This document shows positions 23,655-36,100 of a DNA stretch of 64,000 nt, piece by piece. The notes under the pieces are model-generated. The model saw only the letters and a program-made list of their open reading frames with translations, ran no database searches and was not told the DNA's origin. Every line of letters begins with the position of its first letter. Position 1 is the first letter of the stretch. Position numbers and translations under genes: made by a program. The stretch comes from Combretum micranthum (lineage: Eukaryota; Streptophyta; Magnoliopsida; Myrtales; Combretaceae). The DNA lies in contig JAMXBD010000573.1 in NCBI GenBank assembly GCA_024138025.1, forward strand, positions 744,001 to 808,000, given 5' to 3'.

Positions 23655-24640
23655 GCATGACATATCTTGATGGTAAAATGGTTGCCAAGCAAATATTGGC
23701 ACCATTTTTTAATAGCCTTCGCTATAGCATATAACTCGCACACATAAGCAGGTGCATTTCTTAAGTATTGAGGTAGTTTCCTACTATAATAAGTTATTGG
23801 TTTCTCACGTTATAATAAAATTGTACCCACACACGAGCCTAAAGCATCTATCTCCACCACAAATTGCCAAGTGAAATAAGACAATTGTAATATTAAAGTT
23901 GAACATAAAGCATCCTTAAGCCGTATGAAAGCCTTCACAGTTGATTTAGGCTATTGAAGATGATCATGTTAAAGTATATCATTTGAAGGTCCTGCTATAG
24001 AAGCATAACCTTTTATAAACCTCTTATAATAACCCGACAACCCTAAGAAAGCCCTCATTTCCTTTACTAGAGTAGGTTATGGGCACTCTTTAACTGCTCT
24101 AATTTGATTAGAATTAAGTTTCATGCCATTAGCTGTCACAGTGTAACCCAAGCAATCAATCTTTAACTGACCAAGATGACACTTAGATTCTTTCAAATAG
24201 ACTTCATTCTCGAACAAAATTTGCTGCACATACTCTAAATGTTCAGCACGTGTTTATTCATCCCTATTACACAAAAATATTGTCATAGAAAACAATTACA
24301 AGTTTATATAATGAGGCTTATAAATACTATTCAGCTAAAGCATTACTCGAATTGAAGGGCATTACTAAAAACTCCGTAATGGCCTTTGTGAGTCCTAAAG
24401 GCAGTCTTCTCAACATCACGATCCGTCATTCGGATCTAATGGCAACCCGATCTCAAATCAATTTTAGAAAAAGTGGTTTCTCCATACAATTCATCCAATA
24501 GCTCATCTACTGTAGGTATGGGAAATCAATCATTTATGGTGACATTATTAAGTTCATTATAATCAATGCAAGACCTCCACATTCCATCATTCTTTTTTAT
24601 CAACAAAATTAGTGAAGAAAATGGACTAGTGTTGTCCCTA
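23655..24640 (-). pseudogene. Reverse transcriptase and RNase H remnant
   Basis: Readable blocks in order: FPIPTVDELLDELYGE; KIDLRSGCH..TDRDVEKTAFRTHKGHYGV; VIVFYDNIF; FLGLSGYYKRFIKGYAS; VVEIDALGSCVG; PITYYSRKLPQYL; YAIAKAIKKWCQYLLGNHF. The catalytic motif normally ends in two Asp; here it reads Y-D-N (about 24280), which by itself would abolish polymerisation. Frame changes join the blocks. Homology stops near 23655. Confidence 0.82.
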
Positions 24641-25179
24641 ATGATACTCTGATCCAACATATCACACATTTATTTCTCAATTTTATTATTCTAAAAGTAC
24701 GGATGCCTATATGGCTTCACATTCACTGTTATGTGCTTTCTAATAAATAATTTTGATGTTGGATCCTTTACATCGATGGCAACGATGTAGGTGTCTTAAA
24801 AACTTTAGAGTATTTGCCAGCACTCTTTTTAATAGGGTATTGTCAGTAGAATTTGATGAAAGACTAGAACCGATCCACCAATTTATAGCAATATGCTATT
24901 GAATCAGTATGAATCACATGCCTCAACTGATCATTTGGAATTGGCATGATAGATGCTGATTCACCAATAAGAGACATCCTATTCTGTTCGTGCATTAATG
25001 CCATAAATAATGCTAAGTAATCTACTATTATTGGCTCGAAACTTTGCAACCATTATACACATAAAATATAACATCCATGCCTTAAATTGGTAAAACATAA
25101 AAGGTAAAGAAAATTTTTAAAATTTAAATAGCTACAGGTATATCAAGGCACTTCTTTCGCACTTCATTTTATTACCATC

Positions 25180-25544
25180 ACCAATCATAACATGAAAAGT
25201 AATATTTGGTAATAAAGCCAAATTCAAATGCTTTACCAATATTGGTTACAAAAATTTATGTGTACTACCACTATCTACTAAATAGACACCTTTTGATGGT
25301 TAATAATCCCCACGAATCTCAAGGTTTTTGGAATTGACACACCTAACAAAGCATGAAAAGAAGCAGCGTCCTCATCTGCTATAAAATCATGCATTTCCAT
25401 TGTATCTTCATCGACATGTGCTCCATCATTATCATCCCCTTCATCATTCACTACCATCAACAAAAATTTAACTCTATATTTATGATTTTTATAAAATTTT
25501 CCATCACAATTATAACATAATCTTATCTCTCTTTCTACTGCCAT
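25180..25544 (-). pseudogene. Zinc knuckle and D-S-G protease remnant
   Basis: REIRLCYNCDGKFYKNHKYR..FLLMV is the nucleocapsid-type knuckle (C-Y-N-C at 25517-25506), with Arg where the last Cys is expected. After an acidic linker, ALLGVSIPKTLRFVGIINHQ leads to VDSGSTHKFL (25279-25250), the protease active site with D-S-G intact. A stop separates the linker from the protease block. Confidence 0.8.
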
Positions 25545-25674
25545 TTCAACTATAGATAGCTTCTTTAATGGTAATATTGTTTGGAAAGATTATGGGTTAT
25601 TGGATGAAGTGTTTGAAGTGGTTTTTGAAAAGAAGTATTTGATTGTTCAGTAAACCGAATAGAAGATGATGATT

Positions 25675-25947
25675 TTACAAGAAATGGAAGGTTAGAAATA
25701 AAGGTTTGGAAAAAAAAAAGAAAAAGAAAAAAGGTTGATCAGAATACTTGGCTTCATGTAATGTTGCTAGTGATACCGCCTCTATTAGGTCATTGGGTCT
25801 GGCAATTTGTACCTTACGCTTCAAATGTGGCTTAAGGCCATATATGGAGCAACTAAGAAAAGACCTATTTGATAATCCCACCACTCTATCCAAAAGTGCC
25901 TCAAATTGAGACAAGTATGAATCTACTAAATCTACTTGTATCAGCAT
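25675..25947 (-). pseudogene. gag fragment
   Basis: The frame reads VDSYLSQFEALLDRVVGLSN..CSIYGLKPHLKRKVQIARP..EAVSLATLHEAKYSD. This is the C-terminal part of a plant Ty3 retrotransposon gag domain, where the G-L-K-P and A-R-P positions are well conserved. It runs into a poly-K/F artefact at the 3' end. Degraded gag sequence continues upstream to about 26440, including an NQNES/SQESQ-like polar stretch. Confidence 0.8.
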
Positions 25948-26440
25948 GGATAATTGGCCCTATACATCATCGTACATATAGAAGGATCAAAACACTCTTC
26001 AACAAACTTCTTGAATTCCACCTATATTGTTAAACATTGATTTTTTTATCAATCTATCGATACTAATCCCAAGTCTTATCCTCAAAAGCAGGAGCAACTA
26101 TGGTTACTTATGGAAATTACAGAATCTCTCTGTTATGTAGGTCATCCCAATGCATCAACTCCATTGAATACTGGAGACTCCAATTTAGTTCCCTTAAGAT
26201 TAGTCTCGGAAAGATTAACACTAGGAACTGATGATTCATTCTGGTTCGATTGAGATTCTTGTGAAGAAACTTGTTGAATCTGATTCCTCATGTGATAAAC
26301 ACTATCAGAAAATGGTTTGCTTAACCATCTTCATGAATGCAACTAGTTTTCTGTCAATTTTCTTTTGTAATATTGAATTGCATCTTCTCCAATTTCTCAT
26401 GGATTAACAAATTTATATTTTTAGGAGCTATTGCTACACA

Positions 26441-29400
26441 AATGATAGCACAAAAAATGTTGAAGCCCAACCACACAACCTAAGCCCATAACCTATGAAT
26501 GCAATACCGCCTCTAATTACCCTAGCCCACTCTCTTCAATCCATGCAGCCAGGTAATGAAACCCTAATTCTCTTTTTCTTTCCCTTTCATCTTCACACTT
26601 AAGCTTCTATAATGGTGTTATATGTGTTTTGCAGGTATGTGTAAGGCAATGTCCGAGACTTGCTACTCTTTAGTTTACAAGAAATGTCAATTTGAAGGGC
26701 TAAAGATGATTTTCCTTTTCTTTCCTTTTATATCCACCTGGAATACAACTAGTACCTACTATTATTTATGTTATAATGATAGCCGCAAGTAGTTATTATC
26801 CACTCGCTTTTAGTTATACATAGTTATAATAAACTAAAAAACTACAATTTATTTATGATTTTTTTTTCTTCAAGTTTTAATCCCATCCAACCACTGAGGT
26901 TGTCTCTGATTCCTTTGTACTTGAGTCACAACAACTATTTTTTAAATTCAACTACTATTGGAAAGAGGGGAATAAAAACACAAAGGAAACTACGTTAAAA
27001 TTTGATGATAAAAGCAAGAAAATATTTGCATCTATCTATGATGAAATCATTCCAACCATTCTTTTTTATCCTCTACTTACTTTTAATTTATTTATTTCAA
27101 TATCATTGCATGCAATGTTTGTCCATGATTGTTATTTTTTTCTTTATTTTGTTGGCTTTTAATTTTTCATGCATTTTTATAATTGTTGGCAAAAAATCTG
27201 AATGGGTATAAAGGGACTGTTGAGAATCCAAAAGTGGCACAAAAGAGAAAAACATATAAAAGATGATATTTTCCTTCAGTGTTTTGTTTTCTTTTGTTTC
27301 CCCCCTAATTTATAAGTTGATCTTTTTCCCCTGAAAAACATGCTTTTGCAAAAATTGCTAAAACTTTAAACAAAACAAAATCGAGAGTTAGCAATATTTT
27401 ACACAAAAAATCCAGCTTTTTTTACTAATTTTACTTTGACAATATCAATGTCAACATCTTTCGTAAAACACTGTTAAAGATTTTTTTTTACTTATTTATA
27501 TTGTTTGTTTATTGATCTATTTCTTAGTGGAATGTTTGATTGCTATGGTTGTGAAGTTTATACCATCAAGAGAGTTTCTATAATAACAGGTGATGTAATG
27601 TGAATTTCATACTATACTTGTGGTTGTAGTTTCGTTCTCTTTCTTGCTGTCCTCTATTGAGTTCTTCTTTTTTTCTTTTTCTTCTTATTTTTTAAATAAC
27701 CTATTTGTGTATTATAGAGGTAAAGAGAAGGAGCATGTACTACAGTAATGGAAATGCAGTTAAGATGTTACACAAGAGCTTGGAATCAAGAAAGCCATTG
27801 AGTAGAAAAAAAGAATAAGTTTATACAAGATTATTGAAAGTTTGTGCTTTTTTTTTTCGCCAGATTTTATATTTATATTCACGAACTCATATACATTTGG
27901 AGTATTATTTTCATATGCTATAAATTTTCAGCCAATTTTATTTTGAAAAAGCTAGCAATTATTTATTTTATGTATTTATATATTAAGTAAAGAATCATGC
28001 ATATAAGATGTGTTTTCTTATATATGTTATTTTAATTTAGTCTTGTTATTGATGCTAAGATTAGGGAAAAGGCATGTGTTGGTATATAAGTATCTTTCGC
28101 TAAATTATTTTTTTGTGACGTTAGTATGTTTAAATAATTTTTTATAATAAAGTATATCAATATTTTTAATACCATGTAAAATAACCATATCGTACATGTA
28201 CTGTCAAAGTGCATTGTAGCATAAATATCCATTAATACTTAGTGTGTGTTGTGGATAAAATGAGTGAATATAGAACTAACCCATACTTTATGCTTCAAAT
28301 ATACTTTCATTGTTTTTTTCTTTCTTCTTTTTTATTTGCTTTTGTTTATATATATTAATATATAAAAAAATTACAAAAATACAAATTAACCAAGAAAAAA
28401 AAAAACCAAAATACCAATCTTGTATTGCACTTCAAAGTTGCAGTACAATAAATTACATACGTATTGCATAACAATGATGTGATATAGCAATGTATTGAAT
28501 AAAAATTATCATAAGAGTTATGTCGGATTTTTAAGGAGCAATACACATGGTCCACCTCACCCTCACCTTGCTCTTTCCAAAACCGGCAATACCTTTCCTC
28601 CATTCCCACGCTAGTGCCATCATTCACAACTCTTCCATCATTCACTTGCCCTAAAATCAATCCTTAAAATCTTACCCCTAACACATAAACACCTCCATCA
28701 TTGACTTGCCCCAAAATCAACCCCCTAAAATCTCACCCTAACTTGAAAAGACTCGCATTCTTTGGCTTTGAGATCTTGAAGGCCATGGACAACGATGACA
28801 TGATCCACTCCAATCCCCTATGCGCCACCCCTTCCCCCACTCACACTACTAACAAAAACTACTCCACTCTACCTTCTTCTCAGCCTCTTCCTTCAAACAA
28901 CCTTGTCCTCACTCTTCCTAGCTAGGACTTAGAGCCACGTCTTATCTGTATCGCATTTTAGATGTGTGATACAAATATAATCTTATATCGTATGTCCAAA
29001 ATGTCATACAAAGATAGTAATTATGCAATTTTTTTGTACAATTTGTATTTGTGTAACTTTTTTTTTTAATTATTAATCTCTAAGCAAGAAATAATCTCAT
29101 CGTAATGGCATGAATATTTGTCTTCCAATGAATATATAAGGCTTTGTCACTTATACCAAATTGTATATAAATATAATAAGGAAAGAAAAATAATAACATT
29201 CCCATTATTGCATTGACATTCAAGGGTATATCTAATGATATCTTTTGATTTTTTTTAATTTGTTTGACTCTGTCGAGAGAGAAATAAATAAACAAACAAA
29301 CTCAATTGGGAAAGGGCATAGAGTACGTATGTATGGCTCGCAATAAAAACAAAATAATACCTACAAAGTCATTAATATCTTTTTTTTTTAATTGCTATGT

Positions 29401-30085
29401 TTGGATTGGTAAAGCATAACACAAATTTCTTTTCTCTACATAGGTCTTTTATTTAAAGGTTTATACTGTTTTTTTCAATTGTTCACCTTTTCACAATAAA
29501 TTACTATAAATTTACAAGATTAAACTACACTTACCTTATTTAGAGAAATATGTAAACAATGAATAGATCTTCAGAAATATATAGTCATATGCTATGAGTT
29601 TAAAATGAAATTTAGAATTACGTACTAATCATTTTTTGTGATTTATTTCTTTTTATCGACTTCCTACTTTCTTTTTATTAGCATAAAATTTATCATTTTC
29701 TAATTTACAGATGCAAAATTATAGTGACAACTTGTGGCTTATAGTTTTTTCTCCCCCTTATCTTATTTGGTATATGAAATATAACTCCATCTAATTAAAA
29801 ATCTGAATAAAAAATTAAAATTATACTTACACCTGCATCATGTCTATGAATGAGTCATTCGTTAGTAATTGTTTTAATAGTTGAACGATGAGATGGATAG
29901 ACTCATTGATGTGATATTCTCCAAAGATGAGAGACAAATGAAGAGAGGTGCTTTAGATAAGATAGCACCTTATTTAGGTTTTCCACAACGAGTAGGGTTA
30001 AATTTTTCCCTTTCAGAGTAAAAAAAATGTATTGAGAAGAAAAAGTGGCATCATTATCTATATCTTACTTATTAATATTATTTTA
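26441..30085. other. Intergenic stretch, no confident gene
   Basis: AT-rich DNA. Around 26470-26700 a CAG/GTAATG..TTTTGCAG/GTATG pattern looks like a short intron, but the flanking sequence matches no protein I know. A frame at 28701-28925 (Ser/Pro/Thr-rich C-terminus) and an overlapping minus frame at 28355-28660 are unsupported. T-runs occur at 27481, 27850 and 29378. Confidence 0.45.
28633..28742. repeat. Two-unit tandem repeat, 60-bp period
   Basis: TCCATCATTCACTTGCCCTA (from 28633) recurs as TCCATCATTGACTTGCCCCA (from 28693). Each is followed by AAATCAA..AAAATCT.ACCCTAAC. About 50 bp of each unit match. Confidence 0.75.
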
Positions 30086-30445
30086 AGGTGAATTACATCA
30101 AAATATATGAAAATTTAGAGGTAAGTTCATTTAATGTATCGATGTTTTGAGTAGTTAAAAAAAATATCAATATTTGGAGATAAATTTATTTAAGGTATCA
30201 ACGTTTTAAGTGGTTAAAAAGAGGCATAGGTCAAATAAGGTATGGATAATCGGCATTGATGGGAAATTAAAGAAATCTAATTAAAAACTAATCCAAATGT
30301 CAATACCTTAAATGAATTTTACAAAAAGTTGACATTTTATTTGATGCACTTTGCCAAATATCGAGACCTCTTTTTAATCACTCAAAATATTGATATCTTA
30401 AATGAACCTAGCCTAAGCGTTGATATCTTACGGGGTAATTCATCC
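30086..30445. mobile_element. MITE with long inverted repeats, family 2 copy 1
   Basis: The left end AGGTGAATTACATC and right end GGGGTAATTCATCCT are inverted. Inner blocks also pair: AAGTTCATTTAATGTATCGA with GATATCTTAAATGAACC, and GTTTTGAGTAGTTAAAAA with TTTTTAATCACTCAAAAT. The whole is a non-coding hairpin of about 360 bp. The type is widespread in dicots. Confidence 0.7.
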
Positions 30446-31023
30446 TATTATTTTATGATTTTTAATATGTTGATACAAGATTGCTTATAACATTTACCCT
30501 TTATATATTTGAATACATGTCAACCTTAACATGGGCTTAAATCGACACGGACTTGCCAAGTCATGGGTTTGGACTAGAGTAGCCTAGAAGTACCGAGCTG
30601 ATCCTAGGCCACGTGTTGGTTCACGGGTTGGTTTATGGCCCAATAAACCTGCTAATTTAAAAATTAAAAATTGTAAAAATAATTATTTTAAAATAAAAAA
30701 TAAAAAATTGAAAAAAAAATAAGGACAATATTTAAAAATAAAATTAAGATTGACTAAAACAAGATTTTAACTTGATACAACATTGTACTTAGGAATAATA
30801 TTTTTTACCTTTTTTGTTTGAAAAACCGTTCAAGATATGCATTTATTTATACATAAACATATCCACTTTTAGTTGTGAGGTTTATGAAATTAGCAATGTG
30901 GGATTACAAAGTACAAGCGACACAAACAATTCCTACAAAAACAAAATTAAGTTCCACATCGTTAGAAATAAGAATTTACTTTGATTAGAAGTCTATATGA
31001 TATTAACCATACACTTTTTTAAT
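30446..31023. other. Intergenic stretch
   Basis: No gene. At 30530-30650 there is a GC-richer block (GACTTGCCAAGTCATGGG, CACGTGTTGGTTCACGGG) of unknown origin, followed by AT-rich low-complexity sequence. Confidence 0.4.
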
Positions 31024-31221
31024 TGGGTAAATTAAACAGAAAGATTTCAATGTTCGGGTTTTATGAATTTTAATTAAATATTTCTCTTGTTATCACGTAT
31101 TAAGAGGGACCTCAATTGATGCACTTCTCCTAACATTTGGACCTCTTTTAAACCACTCAAAACGTTGTGATTTAAAATGAACTTATCCCTAAACCTTTAT
31201 ACCTTCCCGTGTAATTTACTT
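31024..31221. mobile_element. MITE family 2, copy 2 (shorter)
   Basis: It starts GGGTAAATTAAACAG and ends CGTGTAATTTACTTC. It shares ACCTCTTTTAAACCACTCAAA and AAAATGAACTTATCCCTAAAC with copy 1. About 160 bp shorter, probably by internal deletion. Confidence 0.6.
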
Positions 31222-31420
31222 CTTTTAAATTATACTCATTACTTGTGTTATTAATAATAATAACACGTCAAATGCTATGATTAATGACTATTCATAAGAA
31301 ATGGTTTACACATTCTATTTCTTGTTTATATTTATTTTTTCTTCACTTTTCTTTTTTATTTCCCTTTTTCCTTTAATATGGTTATATGGTCAACACAGAA
31401 AATAGCAAAAGTGTAAACAA

Positions 31421-31452
31421 TTAAAAGAAAGAGAAAGAGAGAGAGAGAGAGA
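31421..31452. repeat. (GA)n microsatellite
   Basis: AAAGAAAGAGAAAGAG passes into an uninterrupted GA run. Confidence 0.9.
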
Positions 31453-31761
31453 ATATTATGTATAACAATTTATTGCAATGATATTGTCTTATAATCTCCT
31501 ACTATATTATGGTAAAGGGTTAACCTCACATTATATTTAATAACTATGTATTCTTAGTTACAATAACTCATGATATCTTACTGGTATATTGTCTAATATA
31601 ATATAAAGGCACATCCAAAATATTTATACATGTGCATATAGTTAATTATTTAGCCTGCTTAGCATTTACAATGCAATCCATCTTAAAATATAAAAAAAAT
31701 AATTAATCTAAAATAATAATTTTTTTAACTTTAGTAACATTTTAGCATTAGTTTGTGGTAT

Positions 31762-31766
31762 GTATT
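31762..31766. repeat. Target-site duplication GTATT (left)
   Basis: GTATT directly precedes the TGTATGG end of the LTR at 31767 and recurs at 44563-44567 directly after the TCTGCA end of the other LTR. Confidence 0.8.
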
Positions 31767-32562
31767 TGTATGGAATGAGTTGCTGCAACTAGTCAATCAC
31801 ATCTGATAGGCATGCTGATTGACCTGAGAGGAGTTTTGAGCTGATGACACATGTAAGATGCCGCAGAGAGAGGTATAGGAGGAAGAACAGACAAACTCAA
31901 TTTCTTAAGTGCACAAGTATGACTGAAGATCAAACTAAGTAGACCCGAATCGTTCTTGACTCGTTGTTCGTAAAATAAATGCTTTGATCTTTCTTAGAAA
32001 TGTTTCAACAAAGTTTCTACATTGCTCTCAATCTTAACAATATGCAAAATATCCCCGAAATAAGGGGAGAAACCCCTTATTTATAGATAGTGGAGATTGA
32101 TGTTAGCCATTGGATAGCACTCGAATGAACGGTTGAGATCAAGTGTTGCTGATAACCATTAGATCATTTATAAAGATCTGACGACTGATATTGAAGCCTC
32201 ATTTTCTTATAGTAGTGAGCAGGGTTGAAAATGGGCTTGATGTCTTTTATTATATAAAAAAAAGCTCATTTCTAATATACGAAGGATGAAGGCTAATTTT
32301 AGTCTACATAAGCCCTATTTTATTCAAACAAAGCCCAAATTAACCTGATAAGATATTTTTAGTCTACTTTTTATGCACAAGAAAAGCGAATTAGGCCGAG
32401 AGTGGAATGCACTAATCCGATGATCCTTGTTTCAAGCCTATCAAGCCAAATCTCCCTACGATAACTCTTATTCGACTCAGTCTTCTATGCCCTATCACTA
32501 GCTTGGAATACTGACCCGTGGCATTAAATTGGGCTTTAGCCTAATTACCAAAACGACACTCT
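31767..32562 (-). repeat. 3' LTR of the 12.8-kb element
   Basis: Aligns along its length with 42338-42380 plus 43799-44562. Shared blocks include GAAGATCAAACTAAGTAGAC, TCTTTCTTAGAAAT, TTATTTATAGATAG and CATTAGATCATTT. It is uninterrupted and so shows the empty site of the insertion in the other LTR. Minus strand: a TATAAATAAGGGG promoter-type box lies near 32075. The small frames in and after it are not genes. Confidence 0.85.
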
Positions 32563-35167
32563 ATCTTTTAGCCTCTGACCAAAATTTTTTAGACAAAATT
32601 CTAGTATTTTGGGTAATTGTTGCATTTATGTATGTTTTGATCAATACTCATCGCATGATGCTACTAGGTGCTCTTATAAAGTTGAAGACTTCATTTGTTG
32701 TAGATAGATTTTTTTTTTTTTTTAAGTAGAAGCTAAGCGCTAGAATTGCAACTCTCTCTGTTGTATATAGTTGTATTGTAGTGCTCAAACTCGTAGCACT
32801 GTTCTAATTACACACCACCTTAGGTTTCTTTAAATGATCTTGCATCCCATGAAATTATTTGATACCATAACAGCAGGATAGTCCAGAGTAGGCAAGGAAG
32901 TTGCAACATAATAATTTTTTTTAACCCCAAAGTTGGCAAATGGCATGGCGGTTCAGTTCAGGCCAAAATATACTAAAATCCATATTTTTCTTCATAATAC
33001 GCATTTTGTAACTCCATATGTGCAAATTGTTATGGCCTTTGAAGTTGATAAACTCGTTCCTAAATGTAATAATTTATATTTACCATTTGCTCCATGCACT
33101 TTACTGGTTAGGAAATTTTGTAGATTTTCTTTGTGAATTCCTCTGCTTCCATAAACTAATGCTAATATTATGACATGCATTAGAAATTCATGATATGACC
33201 CCACTGTCTAATGTATTCTCGTCCATGTACATCAAGTCAGTTGTCATCTTCCCTTTCCTTTATATATATTGATCATCAATGTAGTTACTTCTAAGCCAAT
33301 CCGAAAATCATTACTCCTAGTCCGAGCTTCTCATGCACAAACTTGATGCATAATAGTGGCAGAAGACACCTAGCGAACATATTGACAATAGACTATAACG
33401 GAAGATACCCATTTAAATACCATAATAAATTACACATGGGTGTATTTGTACCGTCGCAAAATTCCTTCTAGTATGTCTGTAATGTTTGCTTCCATGCATA
33501 CAAGTGAATATAATTCTTTTCCTTTTTTTTTTAAATTATAATAGATTCTCGTATCCAAATTTCTTCGTACAAATGGATCAATATCATCCATAAATATCAT
33601 TCATGGTCATCAAATCTCTGTATAAAGATATTCTAATTCTATGTCGACCAATGTTGAGTTGAAGCAATAAATCATCTTCTTTTCAATTCTTGATAAACTA
33701 AGACGAGGTATGACCCCTCCCTTTTTTTAATATCCTCTAATCTTTAAGGAATCTTACTCAGATGCTCATCTAGAATCAATCTTGCCACTTCCCAGACTCA
33801 ACCTTATCTTAACAAATTCTATTGAGATCAACCCAAGATACACCAAATATTTCTCATAACCTTACCACAATAGATATATATATATGCATATATATGTTGC
33901 TCTTTGATTATCCCTTTGCAATTCCAAGTCGTAAGTTCTCTCGTTTCTTTTATCTTTTTTTTTTTTTCAATATCATGTATGGCCTGCTTTCTCTGCTCCT
34001 CAAGCCTTTATGGTATAAAGAAAAAATGGACTCGTAATTCCATAGGTATGAGTCATAAAAAGCTGGAAGCATGACATATAACATTTGAAATCCCAACATC
34101 TTCTCTAGTCAAATAAAACAAAACAATATCTTCAACAAATTTTGTTTATTTTCAAATCTCCACTTCAATCATTATTACATCTTCTCTGAATCCCAAAATA
34201 AATCCGATAAATATCAACTATACCCATTAAATCTTCTTCTTTTTCTTTTTCTTTTTTTTAATCTGTGGTCTTTATCTCTATATCTCTCTTGCTTGGTGTG
34301 TGTATACACACACACACATTTGGTCCTTGTTTTTTTCGAACTATCCCTTATATCCATTCATGGAGGTTGCAGTCCTATCATGGTAGCTTCATGGTGTCCT
34401 GGTCTTTAAATATCAAATTGCACAAGTTAAAAAAAATCGTGGTCAACAATTTGTTTGTCAATGTCACTAGTCAACAAGATCTACTTGATTCATAAGATAA
34501 TGATTAGTGGTATCAGACAACAATGCAGTTTCATAGCTTTTGATGACGACTTTATTCCATGAACTTCATATGACCAAATAGCAGTAGAGTTATAATTCTC
34601 TCCTCCTTTTTCAATCTTATTGATTTTTACTTAGGTCTTTGAGGTCATTATAGAGAATGAAAAAAACAATAACCTTCTCATTGTGGATGATAACTGGAAG
34701 TTGCAATGCCTTTTGACCATCTCAATTATCATCTTAATATGCTATAATGAGTATAAGCACATCCTATTTGAACTCGTCTTGTCAATAATTCCAAAGGGCT
34801 TTTTTTTTGCTCATTTTTTTAATGTATTCTTATCCTTTTTTCAGGTTAGCAAAATTGCATTTGTAATTTTTGGATTTTGTAGTGGGCTTATCTGTTATTT
34901 TATCTCTCCTGTCCTCTATTGGACTAGGCACGCGCCCCATGAATAATCTTGAGTCGCTCTGGCACCGACCTTTTTTAGCACAACCCATGAGTGGTCTTGT
35001 GTTGCTCTAGCACACGGCCTCTTCTAACTTTGATATGGGTGCACGTGTGATGTAAATCTTTACTCTGCTTCTCCAATTCCGATTGGAATTCCACCAAGTA
35101 ATAGGTCTTAAGTCATTCTTGTAAAAGAGTTGGGATTTCACTCCATCAATAAAGTATCACTACTCAG
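32563..35167. other. Unrecognised interior of the 12.8-kb element
   Basis: This is where pol would be expected on the minus strand, but no protease, RT, RNase H or integrase motif is visible in any frame. It contains a (TA)n-like run (33866-33896), an alternating GT/AC tract (34296-34318) and T-runs. Frames at 32529-32729, 32933-33204, 33822-34037, 34265-34495 and 34683-34946 show no family features. Confidence 0.5.
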
Positions 35168-35390
35168 GTGGTGAGTGTTTGCTCCACCAACGGGTATTTG
35201 CTTCACATTATCATTCTATCATCACAGTAGGTGCTTACTTCACCAACGTTTTTGCTGCACATTGTCATTCTACCATCACAGTGGGTGCTTATTCCATCAA
35301 TGGTTGTTCGTCTTATGTTATCATTCTGCTACCATAGTGGGTGTTTACATTACCAATGAATATTTACCCTACATTGCCATCAACACTTTG
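35168..35390. repeat. Tandem array, about 57-bp units
   Basis: Four diverged units of the form GTGGGTGCTTACTCCACCAA..TTTGCTTCACATTGTCATTCTACCATCACA begin near 35171, 35229, 35287 and 35337. The 88-codon frame across it (35175-35441) is repeat translation. Confidence 0.75.
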
Positions 35391-36100
35391 TTAGGACATA
35401 TTCATTTTAACAGTCAGACATCATTGTTCTGCCATCAATGATTGACTCTATTAGTAAATCATACCACCATGTTTGCAAGGAGTTACTCCACCATCATTGG
35501 AATGGCGCTCCACAACAAACATGATTTACTTGGTCAACATGTGTACTTTTAATGTTCTTAACAACACTGAGTGACACAATACCTTCTAAAGTATGCAAAA
35601 CTCATGTCCATCATCGTCTGAACATCGTATTGGCATGTGTATCAGTTTCTCTTCACAATGTGTTGTTCCTTCAGCATTGGAGGTACATCGCTTACGAGTT
35701 GTAAGATAGGTACATTACTTGAGCATGATTCACACTAAAGTGTTGATGTCAAGAAATTGTTCTCTAAGATAGGTAGATACTTCCCATAGTAGTTACGTTT
35801 AAGAAAACCACAAAAAGTTCATCTATCAACTTCTTCTCTCCCAATTGATGGTGCATCATTATATGATGTGGCAATAATTCATATCAAACTATTACTTCTT
35901 ATTTATGCATTTTCACAAGACAAAATGCTTGAGGTACTCTAGCTATCATGAGTGCGCTTTCAGCCTACAAGTCGATGTTGCTTTGACCCTGCAACTAGAT
36001 GAAGTTGCAAAAGGAAAGGGATATTGCTCCCACCTCTTGTTCAAAGTCAGATGTCTCCATTGGGCATTTATGAACAAGGTCGTTTTAACCTCATGTTCTT
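35391..36100. other. Degenerate repeat-like zone between arrays
   Basis: Words such as ATTACTCCACCATCA, GTCACTC, TTCTTCTCTCC and CATGAGTGCGCTTTC echo both neighbouring arrays but no clean period can be read. No gene. Confidence 0.4.

Larger units (their letters stand above)
23655..26440 (-). mobile_element. Second Ty3/gypsy element, truncated gag-pol
   Basis: On the minus strand, gag, zinc knuckle, protease, reverse transcriptase and RNase H follow in order from 26.4 to 23.66 kb. Homology ends abruptly inside the RNase H C-terminus; integrase is absent. No LTRs could be paired within the window. Stops and frame changes are spread along the whole length. It differs from the 4.8-kb element in having a D-S-G protease and a different gag, so it belongs to another lineage. 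Confidence 0.85.

Noticed and set aside
28355..28925. Overlapping plus and minus frames near a 60-bp tandem repeat
   Set aside because: Neither has recognised motifs; the plus frame's Ser/Pro/Thr text comes from C-rich simple sequence.
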